Source of the DNA: an uncultured Flavobacteriaceae bacterium
GTDB taxonomy: Bacteria; Bacteroidota; Bacteroidia; Flavobacteriales; Flavobacteriaceae
Direction of reading: 5' to 3'
Assembly: GCA_947494205.1 (NCBI GenBank)
Contig: CANLUH010000005.1
Span: 248,001-312,000 of the forward strand
Length of the DNA stretch: 64,000 nucleotides
In this document: positions 7,020 to 20,300 of the stretch, piece by piece
Layout of the letters: every line of letters starts with the position of its first letter
How positions within the stretch are numbered: position 1 is the first letter of the stretch
Made by a program: the position numbers and the translations under genes
Notes under the pieces: generated by a model
Told to the model about the DNA's origin: nothing
The model's input: only the letters and a program-made list of their open reading frames with translations
Database searches by the model: none

Positions 7020-10000
7020 TTATTGACTTATAATTTTATTGCTAGGTATGGTTATTAAGTTTTTATCTATATTAGATAGACCTGCTGAATTCTCTACATT
7101 TACTCTAAAATGATGAAATGTTGAATTAGATGTTTCATCAATTAGCGATAATTCTTCTGGTGTTAGAGATGTTGTAGATAATTGTAAACGTATTAGGTCT
7201 TCGTTAGTTTCAAATTCATGAATTTTAACCCAGTTTCCTTGTGTATTCATTTTAAATACAAAGTATTTAGGATTGTAAACTGTTCGTTTCCATTGCAGAC
7301 TTATATTTTCTCCTTTGTTATTTCCTGAAGCTGTATCAACAGTATAAAATAATTCTGGTGCTATTGGATTTGTAGATTCAGTTATTGTACTTATAATTAA
7401 CCTAGAAGCATTTGAAGGCGCCAATTCTGTAATCGTTTTGTTTTTATCTTCTTTTTCTAGGGTATAAGTGACTTCTCTGCATACTGTAGCTCTATAATAA
7501 ATAGCATCTCCGTAAGGAATTTGTGCTAAGTCTTCAAATTCATCTGTAATTTTTAATACAGATTTTCCAAATTGCCCCGTTAATCTTAAATCTACAGTTT
7601 TTACTAAATCCATGCTTCTTACAGAAGAAGATTTAGCAGGGTCTAGCGTTCTGTAAAGATTTAACGTACTAATTTTTTGGTTTGCAGGGTAGCCATTAAA
7701 TTCTAGTGCGATTGCTGGAACAGAAATCGTAGTGTCTAGATAGTTTTTATTAATACGACTTGTTTCGTTAATTTCTATATTAGAAATAATACCATCGTTA
7801 CTATAAATTGCAAAATCTGCCCATAACAATATATTTTCATCTAGTGTTAATTGATAAAATGTCCGTCCATTATTTTTAAATAATAATAGTTGATTACGTC
7901 TTTCTATAGAAAGATTACTATTTTCATTATAGGGTACACCTGTAATTAGATCTTCTCCTTTACTAGTAATATATAGAAGCCCGTCATCATTAGTTCTAAT
8001 ACCATATTCAATAGAGTTTAGATGTCTTTCTTCATTAAATGTAGCTAGGCCAACTGCTACGATTTTGTTAGATAGTACATTAAAAGATAGTGATCCGTAA
8101 AAGGGGATGTATTCTAAACTTATGGCGCCACTATCCCAAGCATCTGTTGTAGACTGTTTTGCTAGTATTCCTTCAGCTGAAAGCGTGCTATTGTCTAAAT
8201 TTGTGATTGTAATAGGTAATGGATCTACTGTGTCCCTTTCTAAAACTTCTGTGTCATAATAGTTACCTGCAGAATATAATTTTAAATTAGTTGCCTTAGC
8301 TATTTTATTTCTCACCGAAATAGTTACTTGTAAATCTGTAGGTGTTTCAATTTCAAATTGGTGTAATGCTATATCATCTTTTAGAAAGTAAAGTATGTTA
8401 CCTATTCTTTCAATTTGTAATAGAGTTCCACTATTATAATTACTTACTGTGGTTAATATCCCTTTATTCCGTACGATTAAATCTCCTGCTTGAGTACATA
8501 TAAATCCGTAATCTACAGTTTCGGTTTCTTTGTTTATATGTATTTTAGCGAAACCAATAATAATAGAACTTTCTGCATTTACTTGGTAAGAAATAATACC
8601 ATTACCTTCTAGTATTTGTTTGCTTGCTGCTCCACCAAATACACCGCCTTCATGAATAATAGTGTTTCCTGTTATTTTAAGGTTTTCTACAGAAACAAAA
8701 TCTAAAGGAATTTGTTTTAATCCATAATTTTTATCTGCTAATTTTGGAATCGCTCTTCTTATTTCTGGAGCAATTGGAGGGTTTGTGTTTACTAGATTAA
8801 TAGGACCAGTGATTGGGCTATAATCTCCCATTTGCATAGCGCTAGAAAGTTCGCGTACTGTATAAAAATAAATGTTACTTGACGTTCCATCGAGTGTGAA
8901 GTCTGTGAACTGTAGTTCGTTTTTATTGGCAGCTCTTTTTGCCATAGGAGCTATATCATAATCACTATCTGTAGATTTTAATAGTGTTCCATTTCTATCT
9001 CTAATAACTTGTTTTTTATTAATAGGTTGATAGTTACTATCATCTCTTATTTGGCTGTAGATCAATGGTATCTCTGTTAAAGGTACAAATACACTTAATA
9101 CTGCTTTTTCTATATAATGTGTTAATGTGGTCTCATCTTTTGATCCGGTACCTGGAATAATTATTGAACCAGGATTTTTAGTGCCTGGGATTACAGCTTT
9201 TATTTTAGGTGAAGGGTTTTCTTCGAGATTAAATTTATCTATGTCTCCATTAATTAATTGAAATAGAGTAGGGTTGTCTGGGTTTGGAAATCTATATCCA
9301 TTTTCTGTATTTGGGAATTTTTCAAATTCTCCACCATGTGAGCTATAGTCAAATCCTATAAGGTTTTTCCATCTAGAAGTAGCATATACATCTTTGGATA
9401 ATGTATTAAGTTCTGCTTTAATGGCATTTATAGTTGATGGTTTATAGAGTACGTTTAAAATACCTTGTTCATCTGTTCTGCTGTATTGTAACGCGAATGG
9501 TTTATGGTTAAAAGCTGTTGTAAAGGTGTAAGTGGCTTTACCAAAACTATCTGGTCTCGTTGCATAATTCGCACCAATAGGTAATTGAGGTCTTAGAGGT
9601 GGAATTATAGCTTGACTAAACATATTTGTAGGTGTTCCTACATTTGAATAATGTGTTTCTACAAATACAGGAGGATTTCCTTCGGTATGTTGATATTCAT
9701 CACCTTTGGTACGTACTCCAAAAATTGAATAGTTAATGCTTTCATTGTTTGAAGGTTGTAAAGCACTATTTGTTAATCCGAAATTAGAATCTGCATACAA
9801 ATAAACTGTATAGCCTGGATAAAAATTAATCGTAATATCTCCTGTTGTTAGTATAGGGTTTTCAGATTGATATCCTATTATCTTTCCTGTATCTGGATCT
9901 ATTATTTCTTGAGTAAATGTATCGTCAACTGCATAAAGTACTAAACCGTTTGTGCTACCTACATTTTCAATTTTAACGACTTTAAGTGTACGTTTAATGC

Positions 10001-13000
10001 CTTTTGGATTTGCTTCTGTAGGTATTCTTATTGCTCCACCTTGCCATTCTACAGAATTACCAGTTGTGCTAAATTGAGGATGTTGTGTTAGTGTTTTACT
10101 TAGCTGAATTTTATAAGTTCCTCTATGTATCGTTGCTGTTTCTTGGTTGTTTTCGTCTACTTCACTGGTTTCTAATACCGGTGTTATTATTACAGAATCA
10201 TCATAGAGACCTCTAGATTTTTCTAAAAGCAACTCGTTAGTATCTGATCCTCCTGTTGTTTCTACCAGAGTTCTATGTATAGAGGAGACTTCATCTGGTA
10301 TTTGTATTTTAAAAGTATTTGGGTTTCCTGTCCCCCAACTATCTACTGTTAGCATATTTTCGATAGCCATAAATATATCATCCCCAGAAATATCAGGACC
10401 TTCTAATAGACCTTCTGTTGCATTACCTAATAATGCTTCTCCTACTGCTTTTTTGTAAACTTTAATACGTGCATATCCGTTACCATCAACATTTATACTA
10501 TGTATAATAAATTGTTGCTGTCCTAAAATAAAGAGCCCTCCAGTAAAGTATACTTCTGGTATGCCTTCTGGTAACTCTGGTTTTATTTTTACAAATTCGT
10601 ATTCACCAGAGTTTTCATTTTTCACTTTTTCGCTATATAGTGTATAATCTTCTGTTGTTAATATAGAAATGGCTTGGTCTATTGGATCATCTGCTATTGC
10701 AGTAATTTTTCCGCGAATATTCTGTGGAATACGGTTTCTAAAGAAGACTTCAATTTCATTTGCGAAAATGTCATTTTTATCTGGTCTAAATACATCTGGT
10801 GCTAATAATTCTGCATCTGTAAATAAAACACGGTCATCATCACTTACGGGGTAATTAATAAGTTCTTGTTCATGGTTATAGCTAAACATAAGTCTTGCAA
10901 TAGTAGAGTCGTCTGCTTTATTATCTTCTAGTCGTATTTGTTCGTTAGCCGATGTTAGAATTAATGGGTCTTCTTCTACTACATGTAATGCGTGTAATGC
11001 TGCCGCTGGTTTAAGTAAATTAATAGTAGGGAATTCTGTTCTAATTTCTAATGGGTTTTCTGTACTTGCGTTAGAGCGTCCAAACCAATTAATACCATAA
11101 CCTAAATATTGGTGTGTGCCTTCTTCTACAACTCTGTGAACAAATAAAGGCTCTCCCATTAATGGAATTGGTAATGGTACTGTTTCACTTGTTGGGTTAG
11201 GACCTGCTGTTAAATAGTCGGCGCTACTTGAGATTTCTGGTTTTATCCAGTTATTTCCTGTGCCTTTTTCTTTATATGAAATTCCAGCATATACGGGATG
11301 GGTAGCTTCCGAGTAGTTAAAATTAACAGTCGTTTCATAAAAACTTTCATTTTCATGTTCTATTTGTTCTTTTGCATAAATAGATAAATAGCGTTGTTTT
11401 CCTATGTCGGTATATCCATCTGGATTTGTTAGGGTACTGTTTTCATCTAGCCCAGTTCTTTTTATACCCGGCTCTATTTTTAATAAATCTACAGGATAAG
11501 GTAAACGGCTATCATGTATACTCGTAGGAACCGTCATGTATAAATGCTGTACACCATCTGGGTTTAAAAGTCCTCCTCCTAGAACAGCTGCACCGCCTAA
11601 GTCTGCTTTGGTGTGGTACTCTACCATATAGATGAACTTTTGATCATCATTTTCTATGGACGTATCCAAATGTCCAAGTCCCATCATTCTTGCCATATGG
11701 TAATCTGTTCCTGCCAGGAATAACATATTTAAATTAGATACTTCTTGTAAATCTCGTAATCCATCGGTTATACTAGGGTCTGTAAAGTCGATAGTTTCTA
11801 GTGCTTTAGGGTTGTCTTCGTTATTACTTAACTCAATATATTTTTCTATAATTTGCTTTAAGTTTCTATCGCCTTCTTCTCTATTACCATTCCATTTATC
11901 TCGATAATTATCTAAATTCACAGGACAATTTTCATTATACCTTGGCCATTTTCCATTTACTGTGTCTGGTATTGCTTCTAAACGTTTAAAGGCTTCTTCA
12001 TCTGAAGTTGTTAAAGAAAAATCTCCTAAAGAGACCCAATTTTGTCCTTCGTTTGCACTTTCTAAGAAGGTCTGGTATAATTCTATATGAATAAGCGTAA
12101 CATAACAATTAGAGGCTTTAAAGCGTATGGATCTAATATTATCACCAAATTGATGCGCACTGTTAAGCGCTGTTCCTGTAAATGTTTTTCTACCTATAAC
12201 ATTTTTGGATAGACTTAATTTATTGGCTTCTACCGATAGGATTTCGGTTTGCAATTTACTTGTACTTGTTTGTTTATTTGTGGTCAGTTTTACACCATAA
12301 GCGAGTTGATCTCTAGTTTCTACCTCTATTAATCCATCTCCGTACGCTTCTAAAAATCCTAGTCGGTTTCCATTTCTAGGATCTATAGTGTCTAAAAGGC
12401 CCAAATAGCGTTCCTTATCTCTAAAAATAATGTAGTATTTGTTGCTGTTTATAGTATATAACCAATAGGCATTAGAGTGATCCATTACTTGTGGTTCTTG
12501 TTCTAAAGAAATAGTTAGTTGTTCGTTTGTGTAAGAGGCTCTATATACTGTAGCATAATCTCCTGGTTTATTATAATTTGCTGTGCCAGTTGCTAAATTG
12601 CCTTTTGGTAAATGCTCGTCTCCTAATTTGTTTTTAAGAGTCCAGCGTAAATGTATACCAGGCGTACTTAAGTCGCCGTCTCCATCTGTTGACCCTGCTG
12701 CTTGTAGGTAGAGGTGTGGGGATTGAATAAAAGCACTTCCTAAAAGCTCAAACGGTTTAGTAATTGTTACAGTAGTTGTATTAGGAGATAGTTGTCCGTC
12801 TACTAGAAAAGAGAGTGTGGCTTCGCCTGCTTCTTGAGAAGTTAAATTTGCTGTATATGTTCCATCTGTATGATTACTAATTACTTCTGATAAAACTCCT
12901 TTAGTTGTTCTAATTTCTACATTAAATTCGCCAGTATCTATTGGATTATTTTGCCCTTCATTAAGTTGTACTGTAATTAAAGATTCTGTATACCCGTTAG

Positions 13001-14348
13001 ATTGAATTTGATTTGGTTCTGCTGTAATAGTACTTAGAGATAAGATTGGAATATCTGGACAAATTTGTGTAGTATTACTAATACTATTCTCGTTAAATCT
13101 AAATGGGTCAATTTCAAATATAATATTAGGTTTAGAAAAATTATTTAAATCAACATCTCGTTTATATATTGTTTCGTTTAAAAAAGTATTCCCATCATTA
13201 GGTAATGTATTTATAATATTTATACAGTTTGAAGACTCTAGATTTTGATCTAATTTAAATTGAAAGCTAACTGTTCGTTGAATATAATATCCAGCTGAAA
13301 ACATTAGATTATCATTAATAATACTAGAATCATTGGGAGATAAAGCCACATTTTCTAGTCTCTTCTTCCATGTTAAATTTAAATTTGAATCGAAGTTATA
13401 AATTTGATTATTGTAATATTCGTTACCAGATTCTACATCTGTAAAGTTTAAGCTAGGTAAATATAAAATACCATTACCAGTATCTAGAATTTTGTCTTTT
13501 CTTCTTCTAAAAGTATCTTTCCTTATGTTGTTTTCTATTAGTTTTAAACTACTAATTTGGTTGGGAAAAGAATTTGATGGATTAATTTTAAGTAAGTAAA
13601 TTCTATTTAATACGTTTGCAGATAAAAATAAGTCACCATTAGATGTTGCTAGTGAATTTGTTACTACATATCGTTGTATCGATGTTTCTGAATTTCCAAT
13701 TGTTAAATCATTAGAGAAATATTGGGCACCTTCAATAATATTTAATGAAAGATCTAACCTTAATATATTAATCACTATTGGAGATTCTATAATATCAACA
13801 CCGACTAATCCGGGGACAGGGGATAATCCAGAAACGAAAATTTCATTATTAATGATTTGAATATTCTCAATATATATTTTTGTATTGGTATTGTATGATA
13901 GTGAATGTATTGGATTGCCATTATCATCTATTGTAAATAAACTATTTCCACTTAATAGAACTAGGTATAGGTTCTCATTAATTTTCTTTATTAGGCCATT
14001 TCCTTTACCATTTCTATATGATTTTGACCATAATATATCACCTGTAGAATTTAACCTAAAAATTGAACTTCCAAAACCTCCAGACCTATAAGTTCCTAAA
14101 AATATTGTGTCTCCATTAGTACATTCTACTAAGCTTTTAATGTTAAAATCAGAACCTCCATGATTAATAGATGCGTACATTCTATCGAATAATACATTAT
14201 AATTTAAGTCTGTTTTAACTATATTCCTGAAAAACTTTGAGTTTGGAGTAGAATTAGTATAAGACCAAAATAAATGACCATTACTACTCCCTAACAGATT
14301 TAAATTTCTATTGTGAGCAATCCTTTTTATAATTGATGTGTTCATCAT
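7020..14348 (-). CDS. Giant 2442-residue multidomain beta-rich protein with Ig-like and tandem lectin-like domains
   Basis: Largest protein of the operon; no signal peptide. Residues about 1-420 hold repeated short strands of the type xGDTIFLGTYRSGGFGSSIFRLNSTGDILWSKSY, resembling a beta-propeller. About 430-530 is an invasin-like Ig domain (ITAEPNQIQSNGYTESLITVQL, then GTYTANLTSQEAGEATLSFLV). A region from about 533 (SPHLYLQAAGSTDGDGDLST) to about 1850 is unrecognised and beta-rich. About 1905-2045 and 2065-2215 are two related lectin-like domains with the shared pattern IxYGI, GxLxI, IERxGNxLxF, then a strand and an xYSxG or xYSNDG turn. The C-terminal 130 residues look like fibronectin type III. 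Such a chain of binding modules fits an adhesin, spike or scaffold. It sits 9 bases after the 2056-residue gene. Confidence 0.8.
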   Translation of the reverse strand: MMNTSIIKRIAHNRNLNLLGSSNGHLFWSYTNSTPNSKFFRNIVKTDLNYNVLFDRMYASINHGGSDFNIKSLVECTNGDTIFLGTYRSGGFGSSIFRLNSTGDILWSKSYRNGKGNGLIKKINENLYLVLLSGNSLFTIDDNGNPIHSLSYNTNTKIYIENIQIINNEIFVSGLSPVPGLVGVDIIESPIVINILRLDLSLNIIEGAQYFSNDLTIGNSETSIQRYVVTNSLATSNGDLFLSANVLNRIYLLKINPSNSFPNQISSLKLIENNIRKDTFRRRKDKILDTGNGILYLPSLNFTDVESGNEYYNNQIYNFDSNLNLTWKKRLENVALSPNDSSIINDNLMFSAGYYIQRTVSFQFKLDQNLESSNCINIINTLPNDGNTFLNETIYKRDVDLNNFSKPNIIFEIDPFRFNENSISNTTQICPDIPILSLSTITAEPNQIQSNGYTESLITVQLNEGQNNPIDTGEFNVEIRTTKGVLSEVISNHTDGTYTANLTSQEAGEATLSFLVDGQLSPNTTTVTITKPFELLGSAFIQSPHLYLQAAGSTDGDGDLSTPGIHLRWTLKNKLGDEHLPKGNLATGTANYNKPGDYATVYRASYTNEQLTISLEQEPQVMDHSNAYWLYTINSNKYYIIFRDKERYLGLLDTIDPRNGNRLGFLEAYGDGLIEVETRDQLAYGVKLTTNKQTSTSKLQTEILSVEANKLSLSKNVIGRKTFTGTALNSAHQFGDNIRSIRFKASNCYVTLIHIELYQTFLESANEGQNWVSLGDFSLTTSDEEAFKRLEAIPDTVNGKWPRYNENCPVNLDNYRDKWNGNREEGDRNLKQIIEKYIELSNNEDNPKALETIDFTDPSITDGLRDLQEVSNLNMLFLAGTDYHMARMMGLGHLDTSIENDDQKFIYMVEYHTKADLGGAAVLGGGLLNPDGVQHLYMTVPTSIHDSRLPYPVDLLKIEPGIKRTGLDENSTLTNPDGYTDIGKQRYLSIYAKEQIEHENESFYETTVNFNYSEATHPVYAGISYKEKGTGNNWIKPEISSSADYLTAGPNPTSETVPLPIPLMGEPLFVHRVVEEGTHQYLGYGINWFGRSNASTENPLEIRTEFPTINLLKPAAALHALHVVEEDPLILTSANEQIRLEDNKADDSTIARLMFSYNHEQELINYPVSDDDRVLFTDAELLAPDVFRPDKNDIFANEIEVFFRNRIPQNIRGKITAIADDPIDQAISILTTEDYTLYSEKVKNENSGEYEFVKIKPELPEGIPEVYFTGGLFILGQQQFIIHSINVDGNGYARIKVYKKAVGEALLGNATEGLLEGPDISGDDIFMAIENMLTVDSWGTGNPNTFKIQIPDEVSSIHRTLVETTGGSDTNELLLEKSRGLYDDSVIITPVLETSEVDENNQETATIHRGTYKIQLSKTLTQHPQFSTTGNSVEWQGGAIRIPTEANPKGIKRTLKVVKIENVGSTNGLVLYAVDDTFTQEIIDPDTGKIIGYQSENPILTTGDITINFYPGYTVYLYADSNFGLTNSALQPSNNESINYSIFGVRTKGDEYQHTEGNPPVFVETHYSNVGTPTNMFSQAIIPPLRPQLPIGANYATRPDSFGKATYTFTTAFNHKPFALQYSRTDEQGILNVLYKPSTINAIKAELNTLSKDVYATSRWKNLIGFDYSSHGGEFEKFPNTENGYRFPNPDNPTLFQLINGDIDKFNLEENPSPKIKAVIPGTKNPGSIIIPGTGSKDETTLTHYIEKAVLSVFVPLTEIPLIYSQIRDDSNYQPINKKQVIRDRNGTLLKSTDSDYDIAPMAKRAANKNELQFTDFTLDGTSSNIYFYTVRELSSAMQMGDYSPITGPINLVNTNPPIAPEIRRAIPKLADKNYGLKQIPLDFVSVENLKITGNTIIHEGGVFGGAASKQILEGNGIISYQVNAESSIIIGFAKIHINKETETVDYGFICTQAGDLIVRNKGILTTVSNYNSGTLLQIERIGNILYFLKDDIALHQFEIETPTDLQVTISVRNKIAKATNLKLYSAGNYYDTEVLERDTVDPLPITITNLDNSTLSAEGILAKQSTTDAWDSGAISLEYIPFYGSLSFNVLSNKIVAVGLATFNEERHLNSIEYGIRTNDDGLLYITSKGEDLITGVPYNENSNLSIERRNQLLLFKNNGRTFYQLTLDENILLWADFAIYSNDGIISNIEINETSRINKNYLDTTISVPAIALEFNGYPANQKISTLNLYRTLDPAKSSSVRSMDLVKTVDLRLTGQFGKSVLKITDEFEDLAQIPYGDAIYYRATVCREVTYTLEKEDKNKTITELAPSNASRLIISTITESTNPIAPELFYTVDTASGNNKGENISLQWKRTVYNPKYFVFKMNTQGNWVKIHEFETNEDLIRLQLSTTSLTPEELSLIDETSNSTFHHFRVNVENSAGLSNIDKNLITIPSNKIISQ

Positions 14349-14357
14349 AACTCCTTA

Positions 14358-17300
14358 CTAATTATTAATTCTTAAATTTTCTATTTTTACTTCTGTTTGG
14401 TTGGTATAGCTATTACCATCCCATTTTAAATACCTAAAAACGATACTACGCTGGTAGTTTGAGATTTGTACTAGTGGTATATCTTCCTTTATCTCTTGTT
14501 TCATAATTAGGCACTGTGCATAATCTTTAGAGTGTAGCACTTTAAATTTTATATTATCTGCTTCATTATTGTCTAACACTGAAATGGTTTTTAAGTTACT
14601 ATCTGTAGTTCCCATAATAATGTCTCTAGGTATATTAGGATTATTAAAAGGTTCTGGATTACGGATTAAAATCCCCACTATAATACCTTCAGCATTGTTT
14701 AACATATTAAATTCTGTAGTTGCAGGTGGATCCATTGGTTTTATGCCTAATAAACCTTCTACAGCTCTATCGAAAGGATCGATTTCTTTAGCAGAAGCAT
14801 TAGTGTTTATACCACTATCTACTAATGTGTATGCTTCATTAATTTGTGCTGTTGTTGCGTCAAGACTAAGGGTGTAGACAGCTCGCCCTGTTATGTTATT
14901 TTCTAAGTCTTTAAGTAAGTAACTCTCTACTTGTTCTTTAAAGTTTTTATAACGTGAGGTTTGGAAATTAAAATCATGTACTTGTACTATATTATTTTCA
15001 TAATGGCTATTTACAATAGCGGTATATAGTTTTTGTGGTTTTAGATTATTAATTTTAACTGTGGTATTAAAACTTTTAGGTATAATAACATCACCTAATT
15101 CTATATGGCAGCTTCCTAAATTGTCATCACTATTTGTACCGTCTACCATGTTTTGAAGTTTCTGTACATACGATGCTAGTTGAGGATGTGCATCTGGATC
15201 CCAAGACTCTAGACCAGTTGGAATCTCAGTTGTGTTTTCATCTGGTAAAGGCGGGTTGTTTAGAGTTACATCTTCAACAGGGTCTTTAATAACAACTTGC
15301 ATGCGTCCTGAAAGTTCTGGAAATGCACCAAAGGTTCCCCAATTTTCCATCATGTGATTGAGATAAGGTTTATTGAAAAATAACTTAATCTCATTGTTGC
15401 CATCTTCTGTACCATAAAACAATGGTTTGGCATTAAGTAGACTTCCGTTAGCATTAGGGTACGAACGTTGATAATCTATATAGTTAGAAAGATTTGTTAA
15501 GGCATAAGTATCTGGGGCTATTAATTGTCCATCGCTATCTCTTTTTCCACCATAATTTACGTTAGGCGCATTGTGATAATGCCCAACTGGTCCTGCTGTT
15601 TTAAACCCAAATCGGTATGGAAAAGAATGTATTTTATCGTTATCTACTAAATCGGATACCGTAAATGTTACTCTATAACTTGTATCTGGCCTCCAAATAG
15701 GTGTTGCTACTTGGGTTACGGCTTCTACGCTAGCCATAAAATCACTACTTATAGCATCTTGTCCTGGTATTTCTTCGTTGTAAGACCAATCTTGTACTGT
15801 TAACCATTGTACTTCATGTAGTAGAGTAAAACATTTTGCCGGTCCATTTTCCATTGGTGGTAATGGTATACCATCGTTTCCAAAAGCGTCTTCTCCTACA
15901 ATAAAGGTACCTTCATTTTGGTTTCCTTTAATTTGCATGGCTCCAATACCTCTTGGAGGCGGTATGCTCATATCGCAACCTATGCTTTTAGCTTCTTGTA
16001 GCTCTGAAACTAATAAGTCATAACGGTCTTGGTCTTCTTCATTTAATGCTGCTCTTGGGTTTAGAGAGAAGCTACCTAATGCACTTTCTAATAGTATTGC
16101 AATTTCTTCTCTAATACGGTCAATCTCCGCTTCGTTTTCTGTTTCAGGATCTATTTCTATACGGTCTATAGCATAATCTTCACTACTAAAAACAAATTCT
16201 TGATAGAGTTCTGACGATAATTTATAAAGATCTCCTCCAGGAATTAATTCGTAAGACACTACAGAAGTTCCATTAGTCTCTTTAAAGACAGCTTTGTAAA
16301 GACGAATATTTACACCTCTAGCTGTACTAGATAATTTAAGTTTGACTTCTTGTATGGCATTAGGAAATTTTAAAGCAATACCATTAGTGTTTGGTATTCT
16401 TAATGATTGAGGGAAATCGAAATTGCTATATTCTGATGCAACTTCACCAAATTCAGGCTGTAAGAAGTCTTCATCTTTTAAAAGGCCAGTTCCTAAAATC
16501 TGGAAATACAATAAACCAATATTGAAAAAATAATCTGGATTACTAAAAGGCACATGGTAGCGTTCTCCTTTACGTCTGTTTTTCCAGTTTACAGTATGTA
16601 AAGCTTTGTGTTGGCCTTCGCAGAATAGAGTAGAAGGCGTAATTCCTAATTCTTCTGGTACGTACCAGCCGTCTTCTCCTTGTTCTGTGTAAGTAAATGG
16701 ATTGCTTGCTAGTAATCTAATTTGATCGTATGCTTTTCTTGTTTTTTGCCAATGACCAATTTTGTAGTTACTTACATCTTGTGTTGAGGTACTTTTTGCA
16801 GTTACAGCTTCATAAGGATTATAATCAACCCAAGCAGTTCCATTCCAAGCTTGTAAACTAATACCATTTATATGGTATTTATGTGTAACCTGCCTTACAG
16901 TGTGTCCGCCTTTTACTGTTTTATCTGGTGGAATTAATTCTAGGTTATCGGTAGGAGGATTACTGACACCGCCTATTAAGTTATTGACTTCGTCTGTGAT
17001 ACTCCATGTATTTAAATGGGCATTTAATTTGTTTTCTGGATCACTAGATCGTGTAACCGACAATGCTTTTAAAAACTTGATATCTATATAAGTGTCTAAT
17101 GGTATAATGGCGTCATTAAATAATGAGCTATCACCTTTAGTATTAGCTTTATCAGTAAGGTTAACGAGATTAAATGGTTCTCCTGTTAACATGTGTATGC
17201 CTTGTATTTGCTCTAGAGCTAAAGCTTCATTTTTAGCAGGATATGGTAATACAGGTGTTTTGTCTACTTGTTTATTAAATTCCCATTTAATTTCTACTTT

Positions 17301-20300
17301 AACGTGTTTAGTAACTTTTATAAAGCCTATTTTTACTCTTGCGCATACGCGAACTTCTGCTCTAATTAAAAATGGTTTAGGTGCTTCTACAGCAAGAATT
17401 GCGTTAAAACTTACACTAGCCGAAATAATCCATACTTTAACTTCTAGTCCGCCACCAGCTTCAAAGTAGCCTCCAATTTGTGGGCGTTCGAAACTTAATT
17501 TGCCACCTACTTCAACAAATAGCCAAGCTTTTATTTTTGCTGGTCCAAACTTTTTATTGAATATAAATTCTGCTCTAGCTCCTAATTGAATCCCTTTTGC
17601 AGATAATTCTAAGTAGGTCTGTGCTGTTAATATATCTAATACTTTTCCTTCGTTAGGCTGGTCTTTACGTCCTACATTTAAATACCAAGCAGATGGATTG
17701 CGAAAGAAAAAGGCTGCTTCTACACTTGCTTGTACACTTATTAGTTTTCCTGTTTTTTGTGGAATTTTGAAATCTGCGCCAACTCCTAATTCTATAGATT
17801 GGTCTCCTATTGCTAAAAAGGCAAAAAACGGTGGTTCTCCACTATCATCTAATCCCCATTTTTTTGAAATAATACTGGCGCGTCCATCTATTACAAATAG
17901 ACTAGGAATTGAAAGCAATAACATAACTCTTGTTGAAACAACATTAACTCCTTTTGTATTAATAGTTGCTCCCGCTCCTATAGAAATGGGGTTTTTATAT
18001 TTACCTGTTTTATCTGGGGTATTAAATTTTTTATAGTTGACTCCTCGTTTTGGATAAACGTAATAATCATACCAAGTATCTTCCGTATTTCCAGAGGTGA
18101 GACCAACGGCTTCTTTTTCGGCAACATAGCGGTATCCAAATAATCCACGAAAACTCGTTAATTCTAGACCCGTAGCAGCTATAGGAATTCCTGTTTTTAA
18201 ATCTACATTTGCATCTATAATAAAGGCAGGATGTTTAGGTGCTAATCGCATGGCAGCAGAGGCTGTCATGCCCAATTTTCCAATTTTAGCAGTTACACTT
18301 CCTTCGTATTCTGGTGATTTACCAGGCTCTGGTAAGGATAAATAGCCTTTTATAATAACAGCTGCTTCTTTTGGGCTTGCATTACCAGGAATAATTAAAT
18401 CTACTCCTAGCGCTCTAATATGCATATAAGCATCATGAGGTCTTGTTTTTAACACACCATCTTTATCTGTATATTCATCATCTATGGTATGATAAAACTT
18501 AAGTCCATCTCCACGAACATCTATTCCTAATGGATTGATATTAATAGCACCATCGAATCCCCAATATTTATATTTACGCATGACATCATTATGCATACGT
18601 TGATGAGATCCTTGGTTAATATTGGCGACACTAATATCTACAGGGCCTAGACAGAGACTGAAGCTTTCTGGGACAGCAATACTTCCGCCTACGATTTCAA
18701 AACCAGCAGGGTTTGCATAAAATCGCATTGTGGGCAACGGTATTTTTTGAGTCTTGTTGCATAATACGTTTTTAACAACTCCATTTGTAAACATAAGATC
18801 TGCTGTAACGTCTAGATAACCTCGATCTTCTTTTCTTGCATACGTTAATGAATATAGTGTTACATCTGCAACTTCAGGTATTTTTAAAACAATACCATCT
18901 TCTTCTGCTAATGTTAAACTAAAATGTCCTTCATCATCTAAATGTCCTGTAACAATAACTTCTGCAGGATTATTATTAGAGTCTTTTAACCCAGGGATTT
19001 TCATAAGTCCTTTAATATTAGACTCTACAATACTGCCTTGTTTAAATGTAATATCGAAAGCAGTAATTCCTAGTTCAAACCCTCCTATAGTAAATCCTAT
19101 TCTTGGAGTCGTGGGAGTAATAGCTGCTTTAGCTAAATAGGCATTGTATGCTATGGGGTCTTTAAACGTTAATGTTTCACTACTATTAGAATCTACAATA
19201 CTAAAAGGGTATAGAAAATTAATTCGTTTATCTAAATTATAATGTGTTACTAACTCATCATGATTATTTAGAGTTGCAGTTTCTAAAGTATTAGTTTCTG
19301 GATTTGTTCTATTTGCAGAAACTGGATATTGAATAGAGAATTTGTTTTGGTAATAGTCGGTAATTGTTCCCGCTGGCAAAAGGACTTCTAAAGCTATTTT
19401 ACCAGATAAACCTCCTGTACCTACAAGTAAGTTATAGCCACTAATGCGTGCTGTGTTAGCTGTGTCATTATTTTTAAACCATTTTTTAGGTAGTGTAATA
19501 GCAGCATAATCTATATAGACGCCTTTAAAGTCTTCTGGTCTTCCATCTGCAATAGCTTCAGGAATATTAGAGGTATTACTTAAATCTAGTTTTAAGCCTT
19601 CAAATTCAGCGATGAGTCCTGTATTTCCTATTTCTGATTTTGTGAAAGAGAAGTTACTTTCATTTATAAATTGAAAGCCATTACTAGTAGAATATTCTAA
19701 CGCACCAACATTAAAAATTAATCCAGATTTAGCTGGTTCTTGTAATTGATTTAAATTCTCATCGACAGGTATAAGCCAATTTCTGGGGAATAATAAGCCT
19801 AAACTCACTTTTGGTATTGAAATATTAAATTTTAATTTTAATATTTCAGAAATATCAGTAGATTTTAAATTGCCGTACCACTTCTCTAGTAAACTTTTTA
19901 ATCTTTCAAAACTATCTGTAAAAGAATCCGTTGACAAAAAAGTATCAAAAATATGTTTGTATAGGTTGATGTCTAATCGTTCTATACTATTAATGATTTT
20001 AGGTAACTGATCTATTTCTGATAGATCATTTTGTATTTGAATAGCAATTGAATAGTCATTATTAATTTGATTAACAAATAATTCTAATGCATTAGATTGT
20101 TCATAAAAAACTGCTAATACCTCATTTAATAAATCTTCTTTTGAAATCCCTGCTAATTCTATCAAAATTTCAAAAATAGAACCTATGGAGTTTGTGAAAT
20201 TTTCAAAAGAAAATTGATTAAAATATTTTAGTACGTCCCATCTATATTGAAAAGAAATTGGGATTTCTGATATCCCTTCTTCTGAAGGATTTATAACTAA

